DNA of 64,000 bases from Arthrobacter sp. Marseille-P9274 (GCF_946892675.1 NZ_CAMPOV010000001.1:1958033-2022032); one strand, 5' to 3'. Shown: positions 16,724-28,107, numbered from the stretch's first letter. The notes: generated by a model not told the origin, from the letters alone. Translations and numbers: made by a program.

Positions 16724-18007
16724 TTGACGGAGCACGAGGAACGACCTGCCGGGCCGCAGGAGCCAGGCGACGGCGGCACGCCCGCAGGTGCCGCCGGGCC
16801 GGAGGCTGCCGCAGCACCCGGCCCGGGTGGCCGCAGGCCGGTCCTGCACGCCCTCGGCCGGCTCGGAGCGTCTTTCCCCCGGGCCCAGCCGCGCGTCCGC
16901 TTCGAGATGCCGCCGGATGCCCTGACGCCGGAGGAGGAAAAGGCAATGGCGGCCGCCGTCGGGACCCAGGGCGCGGCCCGCCACCCCATCCACTTCGGCT
17001 TCATGGGCACCGTCGGCGTGGGCCTGGCGCTGCTGCTGTATTTCATCCTCAGCAATGTCGGCCAGCTGCTGGGCTGGATTGCCGCCGCGCTCTTCATCTC
17101 TCTGGGCCTCGATCCGATCGTCCGCTGGCTGGAACAAAAAGGCCTGCCGCGGCCGGCGGGCGTCGTCGCCGTCGTTTTGGCCCTCGCGGGCGCGCTGGCC
17201 GCATTCTTTGCCACGCTCATCCCCACGATCGTGAACCAGACGGCACAGATCGTGGCCAACGGGCCGGAGTACGCCGACAACTTCCTCAATTCCGCGTTCT
17301 TCCAGTCCATCGACCAGCAGTTCCAGGTCCGCAGCCGCGTGGAGGAGGAAGTAGCCAAGTTCTTCGCCAACTCCGAGGCCGTGACCGGCATCTTCGGCGG
17401 GGTGCTCGGCGTCGGCAGCGCCGTCCTGCAGGGAGCCTTCGGAGTCCTGATTGTCCTGGTGCTGACCTTGTATTTCCTGGCGTCGCTGCCGGCCCTGAAG
17501 ATCTGGGCGTACCGGCTCGCGCCGCGCTCCCGCCGCCAGCGGGTGCAGGTGCTCGCCGAGGAGATCACCGGAAGCGTCGGCAGCTACGTGATCGGGCAGG
17601 CCTGCGTCGCGCTCATCAACGCCACCGTGGCCTTCATCGCGATGAACATCGCGGGCGTCCCCTTCAGCGTCCTGCTGGCGTTCCTGGTCGCGCTGCTGGC
17701 ATTCATCCCGCTGGTCGGAGCAATGATCGCCGGCGTCATGGTCTCGCTGGTGGCGCTGACGGTGAGCTGGCAGAACGCCGCGCTGTTTGCCGTGATCTAC
17801 TTCGCCTACCTGCAGTTCGAGGCGTACTTCGTTTCGCCGCGGATCATGCAGCGTGCGGTGGCCGTTCCCGGGGCCGTGGCGGTCATCGCGGTCATTGCCG
17901 GCGGCACGCTGATGGGCGTGCTGGGCGCGCTGATGGCCATCCCGGCCGCCGCCGCGGTCATGCTCCTGCTAAAGGAAGTGGTGATCGTCCGGCAGGACCG
18001 GCGCTGA
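16724..18007 (+). CDS. AI-2E family transporter
   Basis: Polytopic membrane protein of the AI-2E (TqsA/PerM) family, 427 residues, about 8 membrane segments. The start is a TTG at 16724; the first ~75 residues are an Ala/Pro/Gly-rich cytosolic tail. Family features include the long amphipathic region LFISLGLDPIVRWLEQKGLP after the first segments, the loop near residues 190-230, and the C-terminal QFEAYFVSPRIMQRAV motif typical of PerM proteins. Members export autoinducer-2 in E. coli or act in pH/ion homeostasis; the substrate here cannot be told. Confidence 0.9.
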   Translation: MTEHEERPAGPQEPGDGGTPAGAAGPEAAAAPGPGGRRPVLHALGRLGASFPRAQPRVRFEMPPDALTPEEEKAMAAAVGTQGAARHPIHFGFMGTVGVGLALLLYFILSNVGQLLGWIAAALFISLGLDPIVRWLEQKGLPRPAGVVAVVLALAGALAAFFATLIPTIVNQTAQIVANGPEYADNFLNSAFFQSIDQQFQVRSRVEEEVAKFFANSEAVTGIFGGVLGVGSAVLQGAFGVLIVLVLTLYFLASLPALKIWAYRLAPRSRRQRVQVLAEEITGSVGSYVIGQACVALINATVAFIAMNIAGVPFSVLLAFLVALLAFIPLVGAMIAGVMVSLVALTVSWQNAALFAVIYFAYLQFEAYFVSPRIMQRAVAVPGAVAVIAVIAGGTLMGVLGALMAIPAAAAVMLLLKEVVIVRQDRR

Positions 18008-18043
18008 GTCCCGCGGGTCGGCAGGCGTTCAGCTCCGGTACGT

Positions 18044-18373
18044 TCAGCCCCGGTAACGGAAGCTGCGGGTCTTCCAGCAGTGATGGTGCCAGTGCCGCCG
18101 CTCGGACAGGGCCGCCTCGGCGCCAAACAGGGAATCTTCCCGCCAGGCCACGACATGCTCCACGCCGGGCGCGATGCTGAGGCCGCAGCCCGGGCAGCTG
18201 TAGTCCTTCACGGCGTTGCGCTGGGTGATCCGCCGCACATTCCACTCGCCGTCGGGCGCGCTCTGGCGCTCCGGAATGCCGAAGCGGGCCCGCTCCAGAT
18301 CGAGCTCCGCGCCGCGGCTCCACTTGCCCGAAGGCTGGGCCGGCCGGCGACGCGGGCGATTGGAGCGGGGCAT
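18044..18373 (-). CDS. Small conserved zinc-binding protein of unknown function
   Basis: 109 residues from the ATG at 18373. The first 30 residues are Arg/Pro-rich and basic. A zinc-site pattern is visible: CPGCGL near the middle and a C-terminal histidine/cysteine cluster [11 protein letters not shown]. It is conserved in Micrococcales next to nucS (common in related genomes, by recollection), and is divergent from nucS by 58 nt. A nucleic-acid-binding role is suggested by basic N-terminus and position, but this is inference. Confidence 0.75.
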   Translation of the reverse strand: MPRSNRPRRRPAQPSGKWSRGAELDLERARFGIPERQSAPDGEWNVRRITQRNAVKDYSCPGCGLSIAPGVEHVVAWREDSLFGAEAALSERRHWHHHCWKTRSFRYRG

Positions 18374-18431
18374 AGGCCCATTCTGCCCGCGTCCGGCGGG
18401 GCTCGACAAACTGACGGTAAGGTGGCCTACT

Positions 18432-19127
18432 GTGCGTCTCGTTATAGCCCGTTGCTCTGTTGATTACATCGGCCGCCTCCGCGCCCATTTGCCCCTGGCC
18501 ACGCGGCTGCTCATGGTGAAGGCGGACGGCTCGGTCCTGATCCATTCCGACGGCGGCTCCTACAAGCCGCTCAACTGGATGAGCCCTCCCGCGACGCTCC
18601 GCGTGAACGAGCCGGTCGAGGGAGACAGCCCCGAGGGCGTCACCGAGGTATGGAACGTCCAGCACGCGAAGAGCGACGACCGCCTCGTCATCCACATTCA
18701 CGAACAGCTGCACGAATTCAGCCATGACCTGGGCGTGGACCCGGGGCTGGTCAAGGACGGCGTGGAAGCCGACTTGCAGCGGCTGCTTGCGGAGCAGATC
18801 CACACCCTGGGCGACGGCTACTCGCTGATCCGCCGCGAATACATGACGGCCATCGGACCGGTCGACCTCCTGGCCCGCGACGCCGACGGCGGCACGGTCG
18901 CCGTGGAACTCAAGCGGCGGGGAGACATCGACGGCGTGGAGCAGCTGACCCGTTACCTCGAACTGCTGAACCGCGACCCGCTGCTGGCGCCCGTGAAGGG
19001 TGTTTTCGCCGCCCAGCAGATCAAGCCGCAGGCACGGGTCCTCGCCGAAGACCGCGGCATCGACTGCCTGACACTGGACTACGACGCCATGCGCGGGGTC
19101 GACGACATCGAGTCCCGGCTCTTCTGA
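18432..19127 (+). CDS. nucS: Endonuclease NucS (EndoMS)
   Basis: Mismatch-specific endonuclease that makes double-strand cuts at mismatches and provides the non-canonical mismatch repair of Actinobacteria lacking MutS/MutL. 231 residues from the GTG at 18432 ([12 protein letters not shown]), which matches the family N-terminus; longer frames upstream are antisense sequence. The RecB-like nuclease core GPVDLLARD followed by [10 protein letters not shown] supplies the catalytic Asp, Glu and Lys. The C-terminus lacks an obvious beta-clamp motif other than the terminal RLF. Only 28 nt separate it from nagA. Confidence 0.96.
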   Translation: MRLVIARCSVDYIGRLRAHLPLATRLLMVKADGSVLIHSDGGSYKPLNWMSPPATLRVNEPVEGDSPEGVTEVWNVQHAKSDDRLVIHIHEQLHEFSHDLGVDPGLVKDGVEADLQRLLAEQIHTLGDGYSLIRREYMTAIGPVDLLARDADGGTVAVELKRRGDIDGVEQLTRYLELLNRDPLLAPVKGVFAAQQIKPQARVLAEDRGIDCLTLDYDAMRGVDDIESRLF

Positions 19128-19155
19128 GCCCAACGCCGGCGTTTAGACTGTCGGC

Positions 19156-20373
19156 ATGGAAGCCAGCGGCCACATCGGAACGGGCGGCGCCTTCCTCCGC
19201 GGGCGGATCGTCAGCGACGGAACGGTCGTCGAGGACGGGGTCGTGGCGTACGACGGCGACCGCCTGGTTTTCGCGGGCCCGTATCCGGAGTTTTCACCGG
19301 AAGGGCGTCCACAGCATGAGCTGCCGGCCGGCAGCGTCCTGGTGCCCGGGCTCGTCGACATGCACTGCCACGGCGGGTACGGGGTCGACTTTTCCTCGGC
19401 GGACGACGGCGCCGTCCGCCGGGCTGCCGCGTTCCTGCACCGGAGCGGGACGACCACGCTGCTGGCGAGCGTGGTTCCGGGGCCGCCGGCCCAGGCACTG
19501 GCCGCCCTGCAGGTCCTCGCCGGACTCTGTGCCGACGGGCTGCTGGCCGGCATCCACGCCGAGGGGCCCTTCGTCTCGACCGAGTATTCCGGCGCCCTGG
19601 AGCCCGCACACCTCAGCGACCCGGACCTGGAGCTGCTGGCTCGGCTGATCGAAGCGGGCAGGGGCCGGCTCCGCACCATGACCTACGCCCCCGAGGTGCC
19701 CGGCGCCGACGAACTGGCCGATCAACTAACCGCCCACGGCGTCATCCCCTCGATCGGCCATACCGCCTGCGATTCCGCCACCGCCGCCGCGGCGCTGGCA
19801 CGTGCGTCCGACGGGCTCGCGTCCGCCGGCTTCGACGGCTACAGCGTCCGCCCCACCGTGACGCATCTGTTCAACGGCATGCCGCCGCTGCACCACCGGT
19901 CCCCCGGGCCGGCGGCGGCCTGCCTGCGTGCCGCCGCCGCCGGGGCCGCAGCGGTGGAACTGATTGCCGACGGCACGCATCTGGATCCGCAGACCATCCT
20001 GACCGTTTTCGAACTCGTCGGAGCCGCCAACATCCTGCTGGTCTCCGATGCCATGGCGGCCGCGGGGCTCGACGACGGCGAGTACGGCCTCGGCGGCCGG
20101 CGGGTCACGGTGACCGGCGGCCGCGCGACCCTGGCCGGTACCGAGACACTCGCCGGCAGCACCTCGACCCTGCTGGATGTCGTCCGCACCGCCGTCGCTT
20201 CCGGCGTGCCGTACCCCGAAGCCCTGATGTCCGCAACGAGCGTGCCTGCCGCCGTCCTCGGCCTGGCGGACGAGGTGGGCAGCCTGCATGCCGGCTACCG
20301 CGCCGACGTCGTTGTCCTGACCCCGGAACTGCGGCTGCATGCCGTTCTCCGGAAGGGCCGCTGGCTGCCGTGA
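19156..20373 (+). CDS. nagA: N-acetylglucosamine-6-phosphate deacetylase
   Basis: Hydrolyses GlcNAc-6-P to GlcN-6-P and acetate in amino sugar catabolism and cell-wall recycling; cytosolic amidohydrolase. 405 residues, usual length. Metal site residues are seen in DMHCHGG (His70 and His72), the IHAEGPFVS motif, and later GHTACDSA; the substrate loop is THLFNGMPPLHHR; the catalytic Asp is in LLVSDAMAAAG. No nagB or transporter is present nearby. It may be read from the nucS promoter. Confidence 0.95.
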   Translation: MEASGHIGTGGAFLRGRIVSDGTVVEDGVVAYDGDRLVFAGPYPEFSPEGRPQHELPAGSVLVPGLVDMHCHGGYGVDFSSADDGAVRRAAAFLHRSGTTTLLASVVPGPPAQALAALQVLAGLCADGLLAGIHAEGPFVSTEYSGALEPAHLSDPDLELLARLIEAGRGRLRTMTYAPEVPGADELADQLTAHGVIPSIGHTACDSATAAAALARASDGLASAGFDGYSVRPTVTHLFNGMPPLHHRSPGPAAACLRAAAAGAAAVELIADGTHLDPQTILTVFELVGAANILLVSDAMAAAGLDDGEYGLGGRRVTVTGGRATLAGTETLAGSTSTLLDVVRTAVASGVPYPEALMSATSVPAAVLGLADEVGSLHAGYRADVVVLTPELRLHAVLRKGRWLP

Positions 20374-20424
20374 AGGCCGCAGAGAACTTTGGCTTAACAA
20401 AAGGTTGAATCTCGCAAGTGAGCG

Positions 20425-20453
20425 TTGACCTGCCCAAATGCCTATGTGATGCT
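20425..20453 (+). promoter_or_regulatory. Candidate sigma-A promoter of the cold-shock gene
   Basis: TTGACC at 20425-20430 followed, 17 nt later, by GATGCT at 20448-20453 preceded by TGT (extended -10-like). Transcription from here would give a leader of about 160 nt, in keeping with the long cold-shock mRNA leaders. The -10 is a poor match. Confidence 0.4.
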
Positions 20454-20485
20454 TAACTCAGTCTTTGTGTAGGTGAGTTTTTCAT

Positions 20486-20510
20486 GCTCGCAAGACATGT
20501 TGTTGCGAGC
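20486..20510 (+). promoter_or_regulatory. Hairpin in the cold-shock mRNA leader
   Basis: GCTCGCAA at 20486-20493 pairs exactly with TTGCGAGC at 20503-20510, with a 9-nt loop, about 115 nt upstream of the start codon. It sits in the presumed 5' leader and could be part of a temperature-responsive structure, as known for E. coli cspA (inference). Confidence 0.5.
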
Positions 20511-20623
20511 GTGAAGCTCCTCAAACGCCTCGGCAGCCTGCCGGACCTTGAGGTCTTCCGTGGAGTGACCAGGACCGGCGCAAAGGGCGCCGGTCTGAGA
20601 AGTACCGTTATGAGGAGAAATAC

Positions 20624-20827
20624 ATGGCACAGGGGACCGTGAAGTGGTTCAACGCTGAAAAGGGCTTCGGCTTCATCACTCCGGATGATTCCGAGGGCGA
20701 CGTTTTCGTCCACTACTCCGAAATCCAGACCGGTGGATTCAAGACCTTGGATGAGAACCAGCGCGTGAGCTTCGAGATCGGCCAGGGCGCCAAGGGCCCC
20801 CAGGCGACCGGCGTTACCGTTATCTAG
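20624..20827 (+). CDS. cspA: Cold-shock protein (CspA family)
   Basis: 67-residue single cold-shock domain, an RNA/ssDNA chaperone in the cytosol. RNP1 KGFGFI is at residues 13-18 and RNP2 VFVHY at 27-31; KWFN precedes RNP1 as usual. GAGGAGAAA upstream is a strong ribosome site. The gene is monocistronic: long leader with a hairpin upstream and a strong 15-bp hairpin 35 nt past the stop. Which of several genomic csp copies this represents, and whether it is cold-induced, cannot be told from sequence. Confidence 0.96.
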   Translation: MAQGTVKWFNAEKGFGFITPDDSEGDVFVHYSEIQTGGFKTLDENQRVSFEIGQGAKGPQATGVTVI

Positions 20828-20861
20828 TCTCGTTTTAGCTTCCCGGCGCAGGCCGGACAGC

Positions 20862-20895
20862 AAGGAAGCCTCCCGGTCAGCCGGGAGGCTTCCTT
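20862..20895. terminator. Bidirectional terminator between cspA and murA
   Basis: Perfect 15-bp stem (AAGGAAGCCTCCCGG and complement) with TCAG loop, lying 34 nt past the cspA stop and 3 nt from the convergent murA stop. A/T-rich ends on both sides allow function in both directions. Confidence 0.85.
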
Positions 20896-20898
20896 GCT

Positions 20899-22209
20899 TC
20901 AACGCAGCAGCCTGGCCTTGGCCAGCGGATCCGCTTCGTTACCCCGCCGTTCGACGAGCGCCCCCAGGGCGCGGAGTTTCGCATCGAAATTCTCGTAGCC
21001 GCGGTCGATGTGGTCCACTCCCCTGACCTCCGTCATCCCGTCGGCAACCAGACCGGCGATCACGAGGGCCGCACCGGCACGGATATCGTTGGCTTCCACC
21101 GGCGCCCCGGAAAGCTGCGGGACCCCCTTGATGAGGGCGTGATGGCCGTCCAGCCGCACGATGGCGCCGAGGCGGGCCAGCTCATTCGTGAACCCCCAGC
21201 GCGCCTCGAAGACGTTCTCCGTCACCATTCCATTCCCCGTGGCCACGGCGTTCAGCGCGACCACGAAGGGCTGCAGGTCGGTGGGGAATCCGGGATAGGG
21301 CAACGTGGAAACGTTGATCGGCCACGGCCTTCCCGAGCCCTCCACGATGAAACCGTCCTGGCGGCGCTCCACCGCGCACCCGGCCTGCTCCAGTTTGTCT
21401 AGGACGACCCCCAGATGGGACGGGTCGGCGTGCCGGATATCGACCCGGCCGCCCGTTATCGCGGCCGCGAAGGCCCAGGTACCGGCGACGATGCGGTCCG
21501 GCACCGTGCGGTGCGTAACCGGCCGGAGGCGTTCGACGCCGGTAACCACCAGCGTGGGCGACCCGATCCCTTCGATGCGGGCGCCCATCGCGACCAGGAG
21601 GTGGGCGATGTCGGAAATTTCCGGCTCCCGCGCGGCATTGTCGATCGTCGTCACGCCCTCGGCCAGGGTGGCGGCCATCATCAGGTTTTCGGTGGCGCCG
21701 ACCGAAGGGAAGGAAAGGCGGTGGTGCGCGGCTTTCAGCCCGTCGGGGGCCTTCGCTACCAGGTACCCGTGGTCGATGACGATCTCCGCGCCCATCAGCT
21801 CGAGTCCGCTGCGGTGCATGTCCAGGCCGCGGGATCCGATGGCGTCGCCGCCGGGAAGCGCCACCTCGGCCTGCCGGCACCGGGCCACCAGCGGACCCAG
21901 GACGGAGATGGAGGCCCGCATGGCCCGGACCAGGTCGTAGTCCGCCTGGTGCGCCGGCGCGGACGGAACGTCGATGTGCACAGCCGCCCGCTCGACGTCG
22001 TACTCCACGCCGCAGCCGAGCCGGCGCAGGAGTTCGGCCATGATCCAGACATCCTGGATGTTGGGCACATTGGTGATGGTGGAGCGGCCCTCGGCCAACA
22101 GCACAGCGGCCATCAGCTTCAGGACGCTGTTCTTGGCCCCGGCCACGTCGACCTGCCCGGAAAGCCGGGTGGGTCCGGTGACGACAATGACGTCTTCCAT
22201 GGTGCTCAT
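20899..22209 (-). CDS. murA: UDP-N-acetylglucosamine 1-carboxyvinyltransferase, Asp-type active site
   Basis: First committed step of peptidoglycan synthesis: transfer of enolpyruvate from PEP to UDP-GlcNAc. 436 residues; an internal Met at residue 4 is an alternative start. The catalytic-loop segment reads [13 protein letters not shown] at 118-130, so Asp122 stands where E. coli has Cys115 (GGCTIG). This replacement occurs in Mycobacterium tuberculosis and gives intrinsic fosfomycin resistance. Lys26-Asn27 (AGAKNS) and the PTDLQPF motif are intact. Monocistronic, ending at the shared terminator with cspA. Confidence 0.96.
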   Translation of the reverse strand: MSTMEDVIVVTGPTRLSGQVDVAGAKNSVLKLMAAVLLAEGRSTITNVPNIQDVWIMAELLRRLGCGVEYDVERAAVHIDVPSAPAHQADYDLVRAMRASISVLGPLVARCRQAEVALPGGDAIGSRGLDMHRSGLELMGAEIVIDHGYLVAKAPDGLKAAHHRLSFPSVGATENLMMAATLAEGVTTIDNAAREPEISDIAHLLVAMGARIEGIGSPTLVVTGVERLRPVTHRTVPDRIVAGTWAFAAAITGGRVDIRHADPSHLGVVLDKLEQAGCAVERRQDGFIVEGSGRPWPINVSTLPYPGFPTDLQPFVVALNAVATGNGMVTENVFEARWGFTNELARLGAIVRLDGHHALIKGVPQLSGAPVEANDIRAGAALVIAGLVADGMTEVRGVDHIDRGYENFDAKLRALGALVERRGNEADPLAKARLLR

Positions 22210-22230
22210 CCTAATAGGGGGTCAGATGGG

Positions 22231-22262
22231 TAAAACGAAAGCGGCCCCCGTCGGGAGCCGCT
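22231..22262 (-). terminator. Intrinsic terminator of the ATP synthase/DUF2550 operon
   Basis: On the minus strand, AGCGGCTCCC pairs with GGGGGCCGCT around a GAC loop (10 bp including one T-G wobble), followed by TTCGTTTT. It lies about 30 nt past the DUF2550 stop and 22 nt before the murA start. Confidence 0.75.
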
Positions 22263-22291
22263 GTCTTCGGTCCATGCCCGCCGCGTGCCGC

Positions 22292-22723
22292 TCAGCGCCA
22301 CGTTCCGATGCCGATCACGGGACCGGCTTCGAGCCAGGAGGACAGCCCGGCGTAGACATCGAAGTTCATCGCCAGCAGCAGTTCCTGCTTCTCGTGCGTC
22401 AGCATCACGACGATGGCTCCGGGCTGGATCCGCAGCCGTTCGTCCTCGGTGGGCTGGCGCCAGCCTTTCAGCTCGAGCGAACTGCGCCGGAACCGGTGGC
22501 GCGGGCGGGGGCTGAGCGAGAACAGCCGCAGCCATTCCAGGTGCTTGTCCGCATAACGACAAACCCCCATTTGCCAGCTGCCGGGCAGCAGGCAAATGGA
22601 GGCATCGAAGGTACCCAGGGCGCGCCGCAGTTGATAGCGGCGCACCCCGAAAGCCAGCAGCGCCAGGACGAGCAGCACGAACAATGCCGCAAGGACAACG
22701 AACGCGACGGATAGCTCGTTCAC
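22292..22723 (-). CDS. DUF2550 family membrane protein
   Basis: 143-residue protein with one N-terminal membrane segment (about residues 6-28) and a basic cytosolic domain rich in Arg and Trp (RYQLRRALGTFDASI and RHRFRRSSLELKGW). Conserved downstream of atpC in Actinobacteria, as here with a 18-nt gap. Function unknown; it may be a regulator or assembly partner for the ATP synthase or the membrane, but there is no direct evidence. It ends the operon before an intrinsic terminator. Confidence 0.88.
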   Translation of the reverse strand: MNELSVAFVVLAALFVLLVLALLAFGVRRYQLRRALGTFDASICLLPGSWQMGVCRYADKHLEWLRLFSLSPRPRHRFRRSSLELKGWRQPTEDERLRIQPGAIVVMLTHEKQELLLAMNFDVYAGLSSWLEAGPVIGIGTWR

Positions 22724-22741
22724 TGGCGCCGCCAGCTGGGC

Positions 22742-23029
22742 CTAAGCCTTGGCCAAGTCGTTGACCGTGGCGTTGTCCGCCACGATCACAACCCGGTTGC
22801 TGTCAACGGAGAAGAACCCGCCGTCGACGGTGACAGTGATGCGGTCGCCGTTGACGGGCTGGATGGCCAGTTCTCCGGGCGCAAGAATGGCCAGGACCGG
22901 AGTGTGGCCGGGCAGGATCCCGATCTCGCCGTCGGCGGTACGGGCCTTGACCAAGGACGCCGCCCCGGACCACACGAAGTGGTCCGCTGCGACAATCTCA
23001 ACTTCCAGATCAGCTGTTTCGTTAGCCAT
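22742..23029 (-). CDS. atpC: ATP synthase epsilon subunit
   Basis: Central stalk subunit of F1 coupling and inhibition of ATP hydrolysis. 95 residues, comprising only the N-terminal beta-sandwich (GEIGILPGHTPVLAILAPGEL is the core); the C-terminal inhibitory helix hairpin present in E. coli (138 residues) is mostly absent, as in related actinobacteria. 5 nt after atpD. Any hydrolysis inhibition must rely on other means. Confidence 0.94.
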   Translation of the reverse strand: MANETADLEVEIVAADHFVWSGAASLVKARTADGEIGILPGHTPVLAILAPGELAIQPVNGDRITVTVDGGFFSVDSNRVVIVADNATVNDLAKA

Positions 23030-23034
23030 GGGCT

Positions 23035-24510
<1,476 letters not shown>

Positions 24511-24566
24511 TCAGTTAGATGCGTGGTTAAGTTTACGGTCTTGATGGAGTGCTTCGACTCCGGCGG

Positions 24567-25460
24567 TCAGGACCCACTCAGTGCGTCGGCGCCGCCGACA
24601 ATCTCGGTGAGCTCCTGGGTGATCTCGGCCTGGCGTGCGTTGTTGCGCAAACGCGTGTACTTCTTGATCAGCTCGTTCGCGTTGTCGCCGGCGGACTTCA
24701 TGGCCCGTTGGCGGTTGGCCAGCTCGCTGGCGGCAGCCTGGAGCAGCGCGGCAAAGATGCGCGACTCGATGTAGCGCGGCAGCAGAGCGTCCAGGACCTG
24801 CTCGGACTCGGGCTCGTACTCGTACAGCGGCAGCAACTCCGACTCCGACGTTGCCTCCTGCTCCACGACCTCCAGCGGGAGCAGGCGGATGACCGTCGGC
24901 TCCTGGGAAACCATGGACTTGAACCGCGTGTAGACGACGTGGATCTCGTCGACGCCGCCGTCTTCGTACGGCGTGTTGAAGGCTCCGAGGACCACATCGC
25001 CGATCTCGCGTGCAACGTCGAAGGACGGCGAATCGGTTCCGCCGGTCCATACCTGCTGGTAGTCAAGACCGCGGAAGTCGAAGTAAGCCTGCGCCTTGCG
25101 GCCGACGAGGTAGTGCCGGACTTCCTTGCCCTCTCCGCGCAGCAGCTCAGTCAGGGACTGTGCCTGCTTCAGGACCGAAGCCGAGTAAGACCCTGCCAGG
25201 CCGCGGTCCGAGGTCAGCACCAGCACGGCCGCCCGCCGGATCTGCTCCGGTTCGGTGGTCAGCGGATGGTCGATCTCGGACTGCGATGCCACAGCAGAAA
25301 CGGCACGGGTAATCGCATTGGCGTAAGGCAGCGATGCAGCCACCCGGCTGCGGGCCTTGCCAATACGAGAGGCAGCGATCAGTTCCATCGCCTTGAACAT
25401 CTTGCGCATCGAACTCGTCGAGGCGATCTTCTGGCGGTAGACCCGAATCTGGGCTCCCAT
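24567..25460 (-). CDS. atpG: ATP synthase gamma subunit
   Basis: Central rotor shaft of F1, 297 residues, near the family norm of ~290. N-terminal helix [25 protein letters not shown] and the C-terminal helix with [19 protein letters not shown] form the coiled coil; the Rossmann-like middle carries [10 protein letters not shown]. Follows atpA with a 92-nt gap containing a long stem-loop (25483-25542), unusual within this tightly packed operon. Confidence 0.97.
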   Translation of the reverse strand: MGAQIRVYRQKIASTSSMRKMFKAMELIAASRIGKARSRVAASLPYANAITRAVSAVASQSEIDHPLTTEPEQIRRAAVLVLTSDRGLAGSYSASVLKQAQSLTELLRGEGKEVRHYLVGRKAQAYFDFRGLDYQQVWTGGTDSPSFDVAREIGDVVLGAFNTPYEDGGVDEIHVVYTRFKSMVSQEPTVIRLLPLEVVEQEATSESELLPLYEYEPESEQVLDALLPRYIESRIFAALLQAAASELANRQRAMKSAGDNANELIKKYTRLRNNARQAEITQELTEIVGGADALSGS

Positions 25461-25482
25461 ACTTTTCCTTTCCTAATCCCCC

Positions 25483-25542
25483 CTGGCTGAGCGGGGCCGG
25501 GTTCTTCGCGCGGAGGGACGAACCCGTCCCCCGCTCAGCCAG
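25483..25542 (-). repeat. Long inverted repeat (hairpin) between atpA and atpG
   Basis: CTGGCTGAGCGGG at 25483-25495 pairs exactly with CCCGCTCAGCCAG at 25530-25542 (13 bp), and the inner arms GGGTTC (25499-25504) and GAACCC (25520-25525) pair to extend the stem, leaving a 15-nt loop. It lies in the only sizeable gap between atpA and atpG. No T tract, so more likely an mRNA processing or attenuation element than a terminator. Confidence 0.85.
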
Positions 25543-25552
25543 CGAAAACGAA

Positions 25553-27190
25553 TTAGCGCTTCTGCCGGACGATCTGTTCCTGGTCGACGGCGTCCTGGGC
25601 CAGAGCGTCGTACTCCTCATGGCCTGCACCGACGAGCTGGTTGTCGCCTTCACCGAAGAAGCCCTTCTTGAATTCGGTGATCTGCGCGGTCAGCTCCTCG
25701 ATCGTGGAATCCTCGAGCACGTTGGTCTGCGCGATGGTCGTCAGTGCCTGCGACCGGTGGCGAAGGTGCTCCAGGAATTCCGACTCGAAGCGGTTGATGT
25801 CCTCAACCGGGACATCGTCAAGGAAGCCCTTGGTGCCGGCCCAGATGGAGACGACCTGCTCCTCGACGGGGAACGGCGAGTACTGGCCCTGCTTGAGCAG
25901 TTCCGTCAGGCGTGCGCCGCGCTCGAGCTGCTGCTTGGAAGCGGCATCGAGGTCCGAGGCGAACATGGCGAAGGCCTGCATGTCGCGGTACTGCGCCAGC
26001 TCCAGCTTCAAGGTACCCGAGACCTTCTTCATGGCCTTGACCTGGGCGGAACCGCCGACGCGGGACACCGAGATGCCGACGTCGACCGCGGGACGCTGGT
26101 TGGCGTTGAAGAGGTCCGACTGCAGGAAGATCTGGCCGTCGGTGATGGAGATGACGTTGGTCGGGATGTAGGCCGAAACGTCGTTGGCCTTGGTCTCGAT
26201 CAGCGGCAGGCCGGTCATCGAACCAGCGCCCAGCTCGTCGGAGAGCTTGGCGCAACGCTCGAGGAGGCGGGAGTGCAAGTAGAAAACGTCGCCCGGGTAG
26301 GCTTCGCGTCCCGGCGGACGGCGAAGCAGGAGGGAAACGGCACGGTAGGCCTCGGCCTGCTTGGAGAGGTCATCGAACACGATCAGGACGTGCTTGCCGC
26401 CGTACATCCAGTGCTGGCCGATGGCCGAGCCGGCATAAGGAGCCAGGTACTTGAAGCCTGCCGGGTCGGATGCGGGAGAGGCCACGATGGTCGTGTACTC
26501 GAGCGCGCCCTTCTCTTCCAGGGTCTTGCGGACGGCCGCAATGGTGGACGCCTTCTGGCCGATGGCAACGTAGATGCAGCGGACCTGCTTGTTGACGTCG
26601 CCCGAATCCCAGTTGGCCTTCTGGTTGATGATCGTGTCGATCGCGATGGCGGACTTGCCGGTCTGGCGGTCTCCAATGATCAGCTGGCGCTGGCCGCGGC
26701 CGATCGGGATCATGGCATCGATGGCCTTGAGACCGGTCTGCATCGGCTCGTGCACCGACTTACGCTGGGTCACGCCCGGCGCCTGCAGTTCCAGGGCACG
26801 ACGGCCCTCGGCCTCGATCGGTCCCAAGTCGTCGAGCGGTTCGCCGAGGGGATCGACGACGCGGCCGAGGAAGTTGTCACCGACGGGCACGGACAGGACT
26901 TCACCGGTGCGGTGGACTTCCATGCCTTCTTCGATGCCGGTGAACTCACCGAGGATAACGACACCGATTTCGCGGGTGTCGAGGTTCTGGGCCAGGCCCA
27001 GGATGCCGTTTTCGAAACGCAGCAGCTCGTTCGACATGGCGGAGGGAAGGCCCTCCACACGTGCGATGCCATCGCTGGCGGTGGTTACGCGGCCAACTTC
27101 AACGCGCTCGGCCGTTCCGGGTTCGTAGGATGCCGCGAACTCGTTCAGTGCATTACGGACGTCGTCGGCGTTGATGGTCAATTCGGCCAT
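25553..27190 (-). CDS. atpA: ATP synthase alpha subunit
   Basis: Non-catalytic nucleotide-binding F1 subunit, 545 residues; the extra ~35 residues over E. coli are at the C-terminus, which ends basic ([10 protein letters not shown]), a typical actinobacterial extension. P-loop GDRQTGKS is at 173-180. ATG at 27190 is preceded by GGAGAGCAGGG-like sequence. Located between atpH (101 nt) and atpG. Confidence 0.98.
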   Translation of the reverse strand: MAELTINADDVRNALNEFAASYEPGTAERVEVGRVTTASDGIARVEGLPSAMSNELLRFENGILGLAQNLDTREIGVVILGEFTGIEEGMEVHRTGEVLSVPVGDNFLGRVVDPLGEPLDDLGPIEAEGRRALELQAPGVTQRKSVHEPMQTGLKAIDAMIPIGRGQRQLIIGDRQTGKSAIAIDTIINQKANWDSGDVNKQVRCIYVAIGQKASTIAAVRKTLEEKGALEYTTIVASPASDPAGFKYLAPYAGSAIGQHWMYGGKHVLIVFDDLSKQAEAYRAVSLLLRRPPGREAYPGDVFYLHSRLLERCAKLSDELGAGSMTGLPLIETKANDVSAYIPTNVISITDGQIFLQSDLFNANQRPAVDVGISVSRVGGSAQVKAMKKVSGTLKLELAQYRDMQAFAMFASDLDAASKQQLERGARLTELLKQGQYSPFPVEEQVVSIWAGTKGFLDDVPVEDINRFESEFLEHLRHRSQALTTIAQTNVLEDSTIEELTAQITEFKKGFFGEGDNQLVGAGHEEYDALAQDAVDQEQIVRQKR

Positions 27191-27291
27191 CTGCAGTCCC
27201 TGCTCTCCTATGTTGCGATCGCCGCCTGCGGCGACCTGTGTGTAATTCAGTCTGTGATGAGGCCGTGGCCAGCTCGTCCCTGCGGGACCAG

Positions 27292-28107
27292 CTAGACCGC
27301 GAGCTTCCGTTGAAGTTCCGCCAGGCGGGCAATGACCGATGAATCGACCACTTCGTCCCCGACCTGGACACGGACTCCGCCAACCAGCGATGGGTCAACG
27401 TTGACGTTGATCTTCAGCTCGCGGCCGTACAGCTTGTCCAGCCCTGCCTGCAGCCGCGCGATCTGACCCGGGGTCAGCGGACGGGCGGCGCTGACCTCGG
27501 CGATCCAGCGCTGCTGGCGCTGGGCGACAAGCTCCACGAAACGCTGGACGAGGGCAGTCGGCTTGAGTCCGCGCGGGGCGGACACGGCCTGGCTGATCAG
27601 GACCTGCGCTTCCGAACCGGCGTGCGGAACCAGCTTGAGGGCCAGCCGCACCTTGGCCTCGGACGATGCCTGAGGCTCCGACAGGGCTCGCTGCAGACCG
27701 TGGTCCGCATTGACCGCCCTGATGAAGCTGAACAGGTCGTTCTCCAGACCTTCGAGTCCGTCAAGGCCGGTGCCTTTGCTCTCCGCGACAGCGATCGCCG
27801 TAGTCGCCGCGAGGGTCTCCAGGGCATCACCAATGTCACGCGCTGAGGCCCACCGCGAAGCGGCCAGGCCCTCGACGACGGTCCGGGCGTCGGCAGAAAC
27901 ACTTCCGCCGAGCAGCTCCGAAACGAGCCGGGCTTTGTCCTTGCCTTCACGCGAGGGGTCAGTCAGGCTCCGGCGCAGTCCAGCATTGCTGTCCAGCAGG
28001 CCTAGGATTGCAAAGAGTTCCTCTGCCAGGGACAGTGGAGCCGTCGGCAGCTTGGCCTCAAGTTCCAGCTGTGCCGCTTTCAGTGACTCGCTCGATACAC
28101 CTGCCAT
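27292..28107 (-). CDS. atpH: ATP synthase delta subunit
   Basis: Peripheral stalk subunit that joins F1 to the b dimer (OSCP homologue). 271 residues, about 90 longer than E. coli delta, with an N-terminal helical region ([20 protein letters not shown]). In mycobacteria delta is fused to a b-type domain; here it is separate but long, and its C-terminal region [22 protein letters not shown] is canonical. Its ATG overlaps the atpF stop by one base (TAATG). Confidence 0.95.
   Translation of the reverse strand: MAGVSSESLKAAQLELEAKLPTAPLSLAEELFAILGLLDSNAGLRRSLTDPSREGKDKARLVSELLGGSVSADARTVVEGLAASRWASARDIGDALETLAATTAIAVAESKGTGLDGLEGLENDLFSFIRAVNADHGLQRALSEPQASSEAKVRLALKLVPHAGSEAQVLISQAVSAPRGLKPTALVQRFVELVAQRQQRWIAEVSAARPLTPGQIARLQAGLDKLYGRELKINVNVDPSLVGGVRVQVGDEVVDSSVIARLAELQRKLAV

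Noticed and set aside
25619-27295. Plus-strand 558-codon open frame opposite atpA
   Set aside because: Antisense shadow of a highly conserved gene.
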